Shown: positions 1-7,554 of the stretch, in pieces
Layout of the letters: each line of letters begins with the position of its first letter
How positions within the stretch are numbered: the stretch's first letter is position 1
Source: DASZZX01 sp036260415
GTDB lineage: Bacteria; Actinomycetota; Nitriliruptoria; Nitriliruptorales; JAHWKO01
DNA length: 21,014 nt
Reading direction: 5' to 3'
Assembly: GCA_036260415.1 (NCBI GenBank)
Contig: DASZZX010000118.1
Span: 1 to 21,014 of the forward strand
Notes under the pieces: generated by a model
Database searches by the model: none
The model's input: only the letters and a program-made list of their open reading frames with translations
What the model was told of the DNA's origin: nothing
Made by a program: the position numbers and the translations under genes

Positions 1-527
1 GGCTTGCCGAGCCCCACCACGAGCAGGTCGATGCGCGCACCGCGGATCTCGTCGGCGAGTGCGGAGGACGCGGTGTCGTCGTCGATGACGGCTCGCGGGG
101 GCGCCCACATCCCGGCGACCTCGAGGGCCGGGTACACATCCGCCAGCACCGTGCCGAGCCTGCGCTGCATGCTCTCGGAGCCGCCGAGGAAACCGATGCG
201 GGCGCGGGCACGGACCGCCGTGTGCAGGATGTCGGGCAGCAGGTCCGACCCGGCCAGCTGCTCCCACCCGGCCCCGGTCAGGCGGCGCGCGGTCCATACC
301 AGCGGCATGCCGTCGAGCAGGACCAGCCAGTCGGCGCCACCGCGACCCGGATCGAACGACCCCTCGCGGCCGGAGTCCAGCCCGAAGTGGTAGAGGTGAT
401 CGAGGTTGGCCGAGGCCACGAACAGCGGGCGCCCAGCGTCGGGAGAGGTCAGACGCTGCAGGATCTGCTCCAGGACCTCGTCACGGTGGACCAGGTCGAC
501 CTCCGCGCCCCCCAGCGTGACCCTCAT
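1..527 (-). CDS. WecG/TagA/CpsF-family glycosyltransferase (partial, C-terminus beyond the window)
   Basis: The minus strand stays open from an ATG at 527 to the window edge, giving 175 full codons. Visible family features are an N-terminal NLDHLYHF stretch (residues 41-48), LDGMPLVW (71-78, the DG-containing donor-site region), AGSDLLPDI (92-100), GFLGG (112-116), YPALEVAG (132-139) and LLVVGLGKP at the edge (169-176). These match the WecG/TagA/CpsF family (CAZy GT26), which adds an N-acetyl-hexosaminuronic acid or N-acetylmannosamine residue to an undecaprenyl-diphosphate-linked sugar at the inner membrane face. The ATG overlaps the TGA of the preceding glycosyltransferase gene (ATGA at 524-527), so the two are translationally coupled. 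The family is normally about 240-260 aa, so roughly 70-80 residues are missing only because the window ends. Family assignment is firm; the exact sugar cannot be read from sequence. Confidence 0.88.
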   Translation of the reverse strand, partial: MRVTLGGAEVDLVHRDEVLEQILQRLTSPDAGRPLFVASANLDHLYHFGLDSGREGSFDPGRGGADWLVLLDGMPLVWTARRLTGAGWEQLAGSDLLPDILHTAVRARARIGFLGGSESMQRRLGTVLADVYPALEVAGMWAPPRAVIDDDTASSALADEIRGARIDLLVVGLGK

Positions 528-1516
528 GGCATCCGCGTCATGGCCGGCTTGGGCTGGGTGCTCCACCGCAGCAACGCCCGGTACTTGGCCACGCCGTCGA
601 GGTAGTGGGACCGCCGCTGGTCCCGGGCGGCCAGCGACAGTGACCGATACATCAGGATGCGGATGGCACTGGCGAGGGTGATCACCCATGTCGCTGCCGC
701 GCCCCGCCACCGGCCGCCCGTGCGGACCAGGGCGAGCCAGCGCGCGTCGCCCTCCTCCATCACCGCCAGCTCCTCCCTGTGGGGTGACAGACGCGAGGAG
801 GAGGCCCGCACGTGCATGACGGCTGCCTTCGGCTCGTACCACACCCGGTGGCCCAGATCGCGCGTCCGCCAGCACAGCTCCAGGTCCTCGTAGTACATCG
901 GGATGGTGGTGTCCAACCCCCGTTCTTGGGTCAGCAGGCCGGTCCGCACCAGGCAGGCGGCGCCGGACACACAAGGGACCTCGGCCGCGGTGCGGTGGTC
1001 CCAGTGTTCGAGCCGGTAGCGACCGAACACGCGCTTGAGGGCAGGCAGCCGACGGAGTGCGAAGACCTCACACAGCAGGTTCCAGAGCGTCCAGTCGGCA
1101 CGCGCGCACGTCTGGTCCACCTCCCCGTCGGGTCGGAGGATCATCGGCCCAACCAGACCCACGTCCGGCTGGCGCACCAGTGCCTCACCCAGGGTCCGAA
1201 GCGCGTGCGGTGCCACCACCACATCGGGGTTGAGCAGCAACACGGGGTGCTGACCGGAGAGTTGACCAAGGGCCTGGTTCACGGCGGCCGCGAAGCCCAC
1301 GTTGCGTTGGTTGCGCACGACCGCGAGCGGGTACCTCCCGCTGAAGCGCCGGAGCACCTCGCGCGTGCCGTCGTGTGACGCGTTGTCGACCACGACGACG
1401 CGCTGCACGTACGGCTGGTTGCTCGGATCCTCCAGCAGGGAGCTGAGGCACGCTCCGACCGTTCGCGCCGAGTTCCACGTCACGATGACCACGTCCGCTC
1501 GGGGGGTCTCGCTCAC
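524..1516 (-). CDS. Family 2 glycosyltransferase (rhamnosyltransferase-like)
   Basis: This 330-aa protein is a GT-A fold inverting glycosyltransferase (GT2). The nucleotide-sugar binding start ADVVIVTWNS (7-16), VDNASHDGT (43-51), NVGFAAAVN (72-80), the metal-binding region LLLNPDV (94-99), GAACLVR (185-191) and the acceptor/base motif YYEDLELCWR (208-217) are in the usual order, as in WbbL/rhamnosyltransferase-like enzymes. A hydrophobic segment near 275-290 may tether it to the membrane. It starts with GTG at 1516, overlapping the TGA of the gene before it (GTGA at 1513-1516), and its own TGA overlaps the ATG of the WecG-like gene. Its likely role is adding one sugar to a lipid-linked oligosaccharide on the cytoplasmic side. 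The donor and acceptor are not determinable. Confidence 0.9.
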   Translation of the reverse strand: MSETPRADVVIVTWNSARTVGACLSSLLEDPSNQPYVQRVVVVDNASHDGTREVLRRFSGRYPLAVVRNQRNVGFAAAVNQALGQLSGQHPVLLLNPDVVVAPHALRTLGEALVRQPDVGLVGPMILRPDGEVDQTCARADWTLWNLLCEVFALRRLPALKRVFGRYRLEHWDHRTAAEVPCVSGAACLVRTGLLTQERGLDTTIPMYYEDLELCWRTRDLGHRVWYEPKAAVMHVRASSSRLSPHREELAVMEEGDARWLALVRTGGRWRGAAATWVITLASAIRILMYRSLSLAARDQRRSHYLDGVAKYRALLRWSTQPKPAMTRMP

Positions 1517-2541
1517 ACGCGGGTCCGTCCACCAGGCGATGGGGTCAGCAGGGGTGCCAGCGCCCCACGCTGCTGGCGCCAGCGCTCCTCCGCGTCCAGC
1601 CGCGCGCGGCGCACCCGGCTGGCGCGTTCCTCCGGATGCATGGCGAGCCAGCGGCGGATCGCCGCCGCGATCTCCTCAGCCTCGTTGCGGACGCGTTCGG
1701 CGTAGGGGAAGTAGCGTCGACTGGCCGGGCCGTCGGTCACGACCAGCGGCACCTCCAAGTGGCTGGCCTCCAGAGCGGCCCGTGGGACCGAGAGTTCCTC
1801 GGTGCTCAGGACCAGCGCCACATCCGCGCCCGCGAGCAGTCTCACGTATCGCTCCTGCGGCAGGAATCCGACGAGACGCACGTTCGGCGGCGGGTGACGC
1901 ACCAGCTGCCGGGGGGCCCGACCGACGTCGCCGGTGACCTGCATCTCCACCCGGGGTTCGAGTGATGCCGCCCTGGTGGCCTCCTCGACGGGCTCGTCAC
2001 GGGCGAAGATGCCCGCGAAGACCACCGTGGGCCGGGCCGACGGCCCTTCCTCGGCGGGGCGGCGCGCGACGCTGGGCGGGGGGGCCTCGTGGAACACGAT
2101 GCCGTTGCCGCCCCAGCTGTCCACCAGATCGGACAGTTCCCGGGTGGTGACGAGGACGGCCGCGACCCTCCTGACCAGCCAGCGGTGCAGCGGCTGAACC
2201 CACCTGCCGAGCGGATCGTCCTGGAGACCGAAGCCGCCCGGATGGCTGTCGAGGACGAGGCGGGAACCCACGAGCTTGCCTGCCACGAACGTGACGAGGG
2301 CAGCGGCGATGGGCGGGTTGGTCACGACGACGACCGCGGGCCGCCGCGCCACTACCACGACGACGGTGCCGACCGAGGACAGCAGGTAGCGGATGGGTAG
2401 CAGGGCACGCAGGCGACCCATCGGATGGAGGACCAGCGTGTGGCCGCCGAAACGACCGGCGAGGTCGGACATCCGGCCCCGTATCGGCGTCCACGCGACC
2501 CAGAGGATCCCGCGTGTCGATCGCTCCCGCCTGTCATCCAC
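1513..2541 (-). CDS. GT-B-fold glycosyltransferase (GT4-like), start moved to GTG 2541
   Basis: The longest open frame reaches 2691, but the first 50 residues are arginine/proline-rich antisense sequence. The GTG at 2541 has a GGAG box 7 nt upstream and overlaps the stop of the preceding gene by 8 nt, giving 342 aa. Visible features are an N-terminal Rossmann-like region with TNPPIAAALV (74-83) and LDSHPGGF (97-104), then a second domain with VVFAGIFARDE (173-183), NVRLVGFLP (220-228), ADVALVLST (239-247) and SVPRAALEA (251-259), the donor-nucleotide region. Such proteins are annotated as family 4 glycosyltransferases and are common in actinobacterial polysaccharide loci. Linkage and substrate are unknown. 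It sits third among the transferases of a tightly overlapping operon. Confidence 0.8.
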   Translation of the reverse strand: MDDRRERSTRGILWVAWTPIRGRMSDLAGRFGGHTLVLHPMGRLRALLPIRYLLSSVGTVVVVVARRPAVVVVTNPPIAAALVTFVAGKLVGSRLVLDSHPGGFGLQDDPLGRWVQPLHRWLVRRVAAVLVTTRELSDLVDSWGGNGIVFHEAPPPSVARRPAEEGPSARPTVVFAGIFARDEPVEEATRAASLEPRVEMQVTGDVGRAPRQLVRHPPPNVRLVGFLPQERYVRLLAGADVALVLSTEELSVPRAALEASHLEVPLVVTDGPASRRYFPYAERVRNEAEEIAAAIRRWLAMHPEERASRVRRARLDAEERWRQQRGALAPLLTPSPGGRTRV

Positions 2542-3886
2542 CGAGAGCTCCGCGCGGTCCAACGGCGTACAGATGGAGAAGACGATCCAGGTGCTCCGCC
2601 TCGGTCGTCGCCAACGGGCGCGCCTGGGCGGACATGGCGCGCAACCGCGAAGGGTCATCGAGGAGTTCCCGCAGCTGGTCGGCGAGGCCACGGTGGTCGC
2701 CGGGCCTGAACAGCACCCCGTTGTGGCCGTCCGCGACAGCGGCGGTCATACCCCCCAGCCGCGACGCCACGACAGGGACCCCGAAGAGCTGCGCCTCGCT
2801 GGTCACCATGGGGGGACCGGTCTCCTCCCATGTGCTCGGCACCACCACCGCGTCGACGTCGCGGAGCAGCTCGGGCAGGTCCCCGAGCCGGTAGTCACGC
2901 ACGATCTCGACCCGGTCCGTCAGCTGCGAGGTGATGCGCCGGCACGAGCGGTCGGAGAGACGTCCCATGACACGCAGGCGGACCCGGGCAGGCAGGAGGC
3001 GGAGGGCCTTCAGCAGGACGTCGAGACCCTTGAGGGGCTGGTCGGTCCCCATGAACCCGAGCAGCAGTCCGGCGCGCCCCGGGACGTACCCCGACCACCG
3101 GGCGTGTGCCGCGACGAGCTCGTCCGGTAGCGGGTAGGGCAGCACCGCTCCTCGGACGTCCGCCTCGAGAGCACGGCGGAACGCACCGAGCGCAGCCGTC
3201 GTGGGGAAGATGTTGACGGCAGCTGCAGCGACGAGCTCTGTTCCGATCTCGTACCACCTGCGGTAGAGGTGCTGTCGGCGGTCCGCGTGCGGCCGCACGA
3301 TGCGGTGCATCCCGTGCGCGACCGGCGTTCCGCTCACGGGGAGGACCTGGTCGAGGCGCCGAGCGACGGGCACCGCCCAGCGGGGGCCCTCCCACGCGCA
3401 GGGGGCACATGCGGACCCGTGCCCCGCCGTCGGGCACGTGCGCTCACCGTCGCGCTGCAGCGTGAACCTCGGGCAGCACACGCCGTAGTCGTGGTGTGTC
3501 AGCACCACGCGGCGGCCACTTGCCGACAGGTGGCGGAGGAAGGCGACGGGAAGCCCGACGACGGAGTGGACGTGCACGATGGCGGGATCGAGGTCCGAGA
3601 TGGCGCTCGTGGCGACCTCCGCCCACGCCGTTGCTCCGAGAGAGGTGGCCACGTCCCAGTGCGCGTCCCAGTTCCTGATACGGGGATTGGTGATCCGCAG
3701 GACCCGCCCGTCGCCCGGAACCGCCCTGCAGCGTCGCACGCGCCCGCCGGCTGCCAGGGGTCGGGTGAGCACGGTGGAGTCGAGACCGCGGGCGCGCAGG
3801 CGACGGTGCAGCCAGGCCGTGTAGGCGTACGCCCCGCCCTCCTGCTCGGGGGGGTAGCCACCGGTCACGTGCAGCACCGAGGTCAT
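2534..3886 (-). CDS. Family 4 glycosyltransferase with Cys-rich insertion
   Basis: The 450-aa protein has the GT-B layout of family 4. The N-terminal domain opens with VLHVTGGYPPEQEGGAY (4-20), typical of transferases that bind the acceptor through a glycine-rich loop. The C-terminal domain has GFMGTDQPLKGLDVLLKAL (278-295) and EETGPPMVTSEAQLFGVPVVAS (354-375). The usual E-x7-E pair is stretched to E355-x8-E364 by an extra proline. Residues 131-163 hold a histidine/cysteine segment (HHDY, C137, C138, C151, C160, C163) that recurs in a GT4 subgroup. The ATG at 3886 overlaps the flippase stop (ATGA). It probably adds a sugar, from the pattern perhaps a mannose- or GlcNAc-type residue, to the lipid-linked glycan; the sugar identity is not supported by sequence. 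Confidence 0.88.
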   Translation of the reverse strand: MTSVLHVTGGYPPEQEGGAYAYTAWLHRRLRARGLDSTVLTRPLAAGGRVRRCRAVPGDGRVLRITNPRIRNWDAHWDVATSLGATAWAEVATSAISDLDPAIVHVHSVVGLPVAFLRHLSASGRRVVLTHHDYGVCCPRFTLQRDGERTCPTAGHGSACAPCAWEGPRWAVPVARRLDQVLPVSGTPVAHGMHRIVRPHADRRQHLYRRWYEIGTELVAAAAVNIFPTTAALGAFRRALEADVRGAVLPYPLPDELVAAHARWSGYVPGRAGLLLGFMGTDQPLKGLDVLLKALRLLPARVRLRVMGRLSDRSCRRITSQLTDRVEIVRDYRLGDLPELLRDVDAVVVPSTWEETGPPMVTSEAQLFGVPVVASRLGGMTAAVADGHNGVLFRPGDHRGLADQLRELLDDPSRLRAMSAQARPLATTEAEHLDRLLHLYAVGPRGALGG

Positions 3887-5463
3887 CGGGCCCGGATCGC
3901 CCGCACGATCTCGCGCGGGCGCAGGTCACCTGTGACGGTCAACACGCCGGTCACCACGGCGCCGTACGCGGCGGTGCGTGAGATGAGCGAGATCCAGGTG
4001 GTGGATGCCTCCGGGAGACCCACGGCGATGCCGACCGCCGCGAGCACCGCCGCCGTCGCGACAGGACGGACGAAGACCCCGCGCGGAGGCGACAAGCGAC
4101 CCAGGAGCCAGACCGCGGTCAGCAACCCGGCGGCGTTGCCCAGGACGGAGCCGTAGACAGCCCCGAGGAGGCCCAAGCGACGCGTCAGCAGCAGGCTGCC
4201 GACGCCGTTGACGACGACGTTGATGGCTGCGGACGTGGCCGGGATGGCGTGGTGCTTGCGGGCGAAGGCGACGTAGGTGGACGCCGCCGAGATCAGGTTG
4301 ATGGACATCGCCACCGCGAGGATCCGGCTGACGTAGCCGGCCGGCTCGAAGTCGTCGCCCAACCACAGACGGACGGCGGGTGGACCGAACACCACGACCG
4401 CCGACAGCGCGACCGCGGCGACGGCCACGACGGGGCGAGCGATGCGGTCGTGCACGTGTCGAGCGCGCTGCAGTCCCGCGACGGCGGCTCCGGCCACGCC
4501 CGCGAGCAGGAGGCCCAGGGGGAAGATCGCGATGTTGCGCACCTGCATGGTCAGCGTCGTGCCGACCTCGTACTGCGCCACCGCCGCCGGCCCGACGTAG
4601 TGGGCGATGACCAGCTTGTCCCACTGGAAGTCGACGATGTCGGAGATCTGCGTCAGGAGAGCTGTACCCGACAGCGCGAGGAAGGCCCCAGCCGAGGCCC
4701 AGCGCAGGCGCGCGGGACGGAACGTCGCCTCCGGGAGCAGCCGCGACATGCCGTACCACTCGACGGCGACGGTCGTGAGACGCTCGACGCAGGCACCCGC
4801 CAGCAGCGACCAGATCCCCCACCCGGCGAGCAGGGAGGCGACGACGACCAGCGTGGCGAGGAGGAGACCGGCCGTCTGCCCGTAGTTGCGGTAGTCGAGG
4901 CGCTGGAGCGCGGCGAGCCCGGACAGGTACGTGTCCAGCACCAGCGAGACGGCGAGCAGTGCAGCCAGGGCCCGGAGAAGCAGGGCGAGCTGACCTTCGT
5001 CCGTGCCGGCTGTCCCTCCCGTCCCGAATACCCAAGCGACGATCCGTGGCGCTGCAAGGATGGCCGCTGCGGCCACGATCGCCGCGAGAGCGGCGACGAG
5101 CGTGGTGCCCTCTCGCACCGCAGCGGCGGCCGCGCTGCGGTTCCCGCGGGCATGGGCCTCACTCGCCCTCCGCACGATCTCCGTCCTGACGCCCACGTCC
5201 GCGAGGGAGCCGATCGCCAGCAGGGTCGCGAGCGTGGCCCACGCGCCGTAGACGGAGGCCTCCAGCCGGTCGAGGATCAGCGGCAACAGCAGGAACGTCG
5301 TCAGAGAGCCGCCGACGGTCCTGACGACCCCGCTGCGCAGGGCAGCACCCACGGTGAACGTGGTGGTGCCCACCCGTCGGTCCGTGTCCGCGACGGCCTG
5401 CGGTCGGCCTCCCTGGGCCTCCCGGCTCTGGATGGTCACGTGGACCGCTGGACGGCTCAGCAC
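3883..5463 (-). CDS. Wzx-like polysaccharide flippase (MATE/MOP superfamily)
   Basis: This 526-aa, strongly hydrophobic protein looks like an oligosaccharide flippase of the Polysacc_synt/MOP group, which moves undecaprenyl-linked repeat units across the cytoplasmic membrane. After a soluble N-terminus of about 35 residues it shows LRSGVVRTVGGSLTTFLLLPLILDRL followed by YGAWATLATLLAIGSLADVGVRTEIVRRASEA, the typical first two helices with the conserved G-ADxG loop. About a dozen further hydrophobic segments follow, including a late LGLLGAVYGSVLGNAAGLL block usual in these carriers. The GTG at 5463 overlaps the stop of the 104-aa upstream ORF (GTGCTGA), and its own stop overlaps the next transferase. 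A slightly later start is possible. It is the only transporter in the glycan operon, so export by a Wzx-type route is likely. Confidence 0.87.
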   Translation of the reverse strand: MLSRPAVHVTIQSREAQGGRPQAVADTDRRVGTTTFTVGAALRSGVVRTVGGSLTTFLLLPLILDRLEASVYGAWATLATLLAIGSLADVGVRTEIVRRASEAHARGNRSAAAAAVREGTTLVAALAAIVAAAAILAAPRIVAWVFGTGGTAGTDEGQLALLLRALAALLAVSLVLDTYLSGLAALQRLDYRNYGQTAGLLLATLVVVASLLAGWGIWSLLAGACVERLTTVAVEWYGMSRLLPEATFRPARLRWASAGAFLALSGTALLTQISDIVDFQWDKLVIAHYVGPAAVAQYEVGTTLTMQVRNIAIFPLGLLLAGVAGAAVAGLQRARHVHDRIARPVVAVAAVALSAVVVFGPPAVRLWLGDDFEPAGYVSRILAVAMSINLISAASTYVAFARKHHAIPATSAAINVVVNGVGSLLLTRRLGLLGAVYGSVLGNAAGLLTAVWLLGRLSPPRGVFVRPVATAAVLAAVGIAVGLPEASTTWISLISRTAAYGAVVTGVLTVTGDLRPREIVRAIRAR

Positions 5464-5771
5464 GCCCGACCCGCCAGGTCGGCGTACCGGCTCGGTGCGA
5501 GCTCACCGGCGCGCAGCTCGGTGAGCATCCGCTCGGTCGTGGCCATCCTGTCGAGCAGGTCGTCGAGGGCGTGCAGGCCGTCCGCCGCCCCGGCGGCGGT
5601 GCACCGGACGTGGCCGGGGTCGTCGGATGCCGTCAGGCGGGCTCCGCCGAGCCGCGCGGTCCTGGACGGTTCCTCCCGCCACCAGATGGAGGGCCGCCGT
5701 GCCGCCGGTCCGAGCCTCGAGCCCGCCGGGGCCCTGCGAGCGTAGGCAGCGACGCCGTGTGTGAGATCCAT
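5457..5771 (-). CDS. Small hypothetical protein heading the glycan operon (104 aa)
   Basis: I do not recognise this protein. The reading frame continues far upstream as antisense of pilT, but an ATG at 5771 has a GGAG box 6 nt upstream. Its stop overlaps the flippase GTG in a GTGCTGA arrangement at 5457-5463, the same coupling used throughout the operon. The predicted product has a basic, tryptophan-containing N-terminal half (SIWWREEPSR, residues 28-37) and a C-terminal half that looks alpha-helical (LHALDDLLDRMATTERMLTELRAGEL, 66-91). It has no signal peptide, membrane helix or known catalytic motif. It could be a small regulator or partner of the flippase/transferase complex. The position and coupling support it as real, but function is open. 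Confidence 0.55.
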   Translation of the reverse strand: MDLTHGVAAYARRAPAGSRLGPAARRPSIWWREEPSRTARLGGARLTASDDPGHVRCTAAGAADGLHALDDLLDRMATTERMLTELRAGELAPSRYADLAGRAC

Positions 5772-5852
5772 CCAGGACTCCGTCGTGGATCGGCGCACCG
5801 TGGGCCCTGGACGCGCGGGGAGGCGCCCCGGACGCGTGGGCGAGCGGGCTGC

Positions 5853-5880
5853 TTCAGTCCCCGTCGGTGGCGTCCGACAA
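5853..5880 (+). promoter_or_regulatory. Sigma-28-like promoter of pilT-pilC
   Basis: The -35-like TTCA (5853-5856) is followed by 16 nt and then TCCGACAA (5873-5880). This is the weakest of five similar sites in the window: the -10 differs at two positions from GCCGATAA. Spacing and flanks (C before the -35, AC at the -10 end) match the other sites. Transcription would start near 5887, about 53 nt before the pilT ATG. The site lies in the 168-bp gap shared with the divergent glycan operon. Confidence 0.5.
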
Positions 5881-5939
5881 CATGTTCGGCCAGTCGTACC
5901 GCGAAGTGAAGCCCTCTGACGGTTCGGGGAGGACGCAGC

Positions 5940-7535
5940 ATGCCCAAAGCCATGGGGGACATCCTCCTCGAACGGGGGGTGATCACCACCGAGCAGCTTG
6001 GGCGGGCGGAGCAGTTCCGCATCGAGCGTGGCATGAGCCTGGGGAAGTCGCTGGTGGAGCTGGGGCTGGTCGAGGAGACCGATCTTGTCCGGGCCCTGGC
6101 GGACCAGCTCGGCATGGAGTTCGTCGAGGTCGACGCGACGTCGGTGGACCCGTCCGCCGCCGAGATGATCCCGCGGGCGCTCGCCGAGGAGGTCGTGGCG
6201 CTGCCCGTGCGCTTCGGAGAGAAGGACGAGCTGGTCGTCGCCGTGGCCGACCCCAACAACCGGGTCGCCAAGGAGAAGATCGAGGCTGAGACGGGCCTGC
6301 CCGTGCGGCTCGCCCTCTCGACGCGCAAGGCGGTCGTCGCCGCGGTCGCGCACCTGCCCGCCGCGGCGGGTGGTGCGCCCATCCGCCGGGCGGAACCGCC
6401 GCGGCTGTCGGCCACGGCGGCCCAGCCCGAGCCGCCCACGATGCCACTCGTCGAGGCGGAGGAGGAGACCAGCGTCGACCTCGACGAGCTGCTGGAGGCG
6501 CTGGTCGAGTTCGAGGGCTCGGACCTGCACCTCACCTCGGGCGTGCCCCCCAGCGTCCGCGTGCACGGCGAGCTGCGCCCACTCGAGGGCTACCCCAAGA
6601 TGACCCCCAACGAACTGCGCAAGATGCTCTACGGCATCCTCACCCAGAAGCAGCGCGAGGCGTTCGAGAACAACCTCGAGCTGGATCTGTCCTACTCGCT
6701 GCCCGGTAGAGCGCGGTTCCGCGTGAACGTCTTCCAGCAGCGTGACTCGATCGGTTCGGTCATGCGGGTGATCCCGTTCGAAATCAAACCGCTCGACCAG
6801 CTCGGGGTCCCCCCGCAGGTCGCCAACTTCGGGTACCTGCCGCGCGGCTTCGTGCTGGTGACCGGACCGACCGGCTCGGGGAAGTCCACCACGCTGGCGT
6901 CGGTGGTCGATCTGGTCAACACCCACCGTGCGGTCCACATCATGACCGTCGAGGACCCGATCGAGTTCCTCCACAGGCACAAGACCGCCGTCGTGAACCA
7001 GCGTGAGGTGGGCACGGACACGCACGGTTTCAACCAGGCCCTCAAGCACGTGCTACGGCAGGACCCCGACGTGATCCTGGTCGGCGAGATGCGCGACCTC
7101 GAGACGATCCACATCGCGCTGACCGCGGCGGAGACCGGCCACCTCGTCTTCGGGACCCTGCACACCCAGGACGCGCCCCAGACGGTGGACCGCATCATCG
7201 ACGTGTTCCCGCCCCACCAGCAGGAGCAGATCCGCGTGCAGCTGGCGGGTGCCCTGCAGGGCGTGGTGTGCCAGCAGCTGCTGAAGACGGCTGACGGCAA
7301 GGGCCGGACGGTGGCCTGCGAGGTCATGGTCGCCACCCCGGCCATCCGCAACCTGATCCGTGAGGGCAAGACACACCAGATCTACTCCTCGATCCAGGCC
7401 GGGCAGCAGCACGGCATGGTCGCCATGGACCAGTCGCTCGCCTCGCTCGTGAAGATGGGCAGGGTGAGCTACGACGAGGCGCTGGCCAAGTGCAGCAACG
7501 TGCAGGAGTTCAACCGTCTGGCCGGCCGGACGTGA
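5940..7535 (+). CDS. pilT: PilT-like type IV pilus ATPase with N-terminal MshEN/T2SSE_N domain
   Basis: This 531-aa cytoplasmic AAA-type hexameric motor powers pilus dynamics. Residues 5-57 are two 24-residue MshEN motifs separated by 5 residues (AMGDILLERGV..., then SLGKSLVELGL...), the layout of the c-di-GMP-binding T2SSE_N/MshEN domain. However, the RLG arginine is A or S and the first motif ends in R rather than Q. After a proline-rich linker (about 145-175) comes the ATPase core: Walker A GPTGSGKST (309-317), Asp box TVEDPIEF (336-343), Walker B VILVGEMRD (378-386), His box HLVFGTLHT (401-409), and the retraction-ATPase signature AIRNLIRE (468-475). No tetracysteine zinc site typical of PilB is present. 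The core is therefore PilT-like, although PilT is normally about 350 aa without an N-terminal domain. The ATG has a GGGAGG box. PilC follows after 19 nt. Confidence 0.9.
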   Translation: MPKAMGDILLERGVITTEQLGRAEQFRIERGMSLGKSLVELGLVEETDLVRALADQLGMEFVEVDATSVDPSAAEMIPRALAEEVVALPVRFGEKDELVVAVADPNNRVAKEKIEAETGLPVRLALSTRKAVVAAVAHLPAAAGGAPIRRAEPPRLSATAAQPEPPTMPLVEAEEETSVDLDELLEALVEFEGSDLHLTSGVPPSVRVHGELRPLEGYPKMTPNELRKMLYGILTQKQREAFENNLELDLSYSLPGRARFRVNVFQQRDSIGSVMRVIPFEIKPLDQLGVPPQVANFGYLPRGFVLVTGPTGSGKSTTLASVVDLVNTHRAVHIMTVEDPIEFLHRHKTAVVNQREVGTDTHGFNQALKHVLRQDPDVILVGEMRDLETIHIALTAAETGHLVFGTLHTQDAPQTVDRIIDVFPPHQQEQIRVQLAGALQGVVCQQLLKTADGKGRTVACEVMVATPAIRNLIREGKTHQIYSSIQAGQQHGMVAMDQSLASLVKMGRVSYDEALAKCSNVQEFNRLAGRT

Positions 7536-7554
7536 GGTAGAGGGAGGACACGCG

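Noticed and set aside
5571..5909. 112-aa plus-strand ORF before pilT
   Set aside because: Proline/arginine/glycine-rich with no ribosome site, and it overlaps the better supported minus-strand 104-aa ORF.
5772..7049. Long minus-strand open frame upstream of the 104-aa ORF
   Set aside because: It is exact antisense of pilT, whose plus-strand product has all ATPase motifs; only the part from 5771 down has its own start signals.
5940..7535. Assignment as PilB extension ATPase because of the N-terminal domain
   Set aside because: The AIRNLIRE signature and lack of the tetracysteine zinc site favour a PilT-type core.
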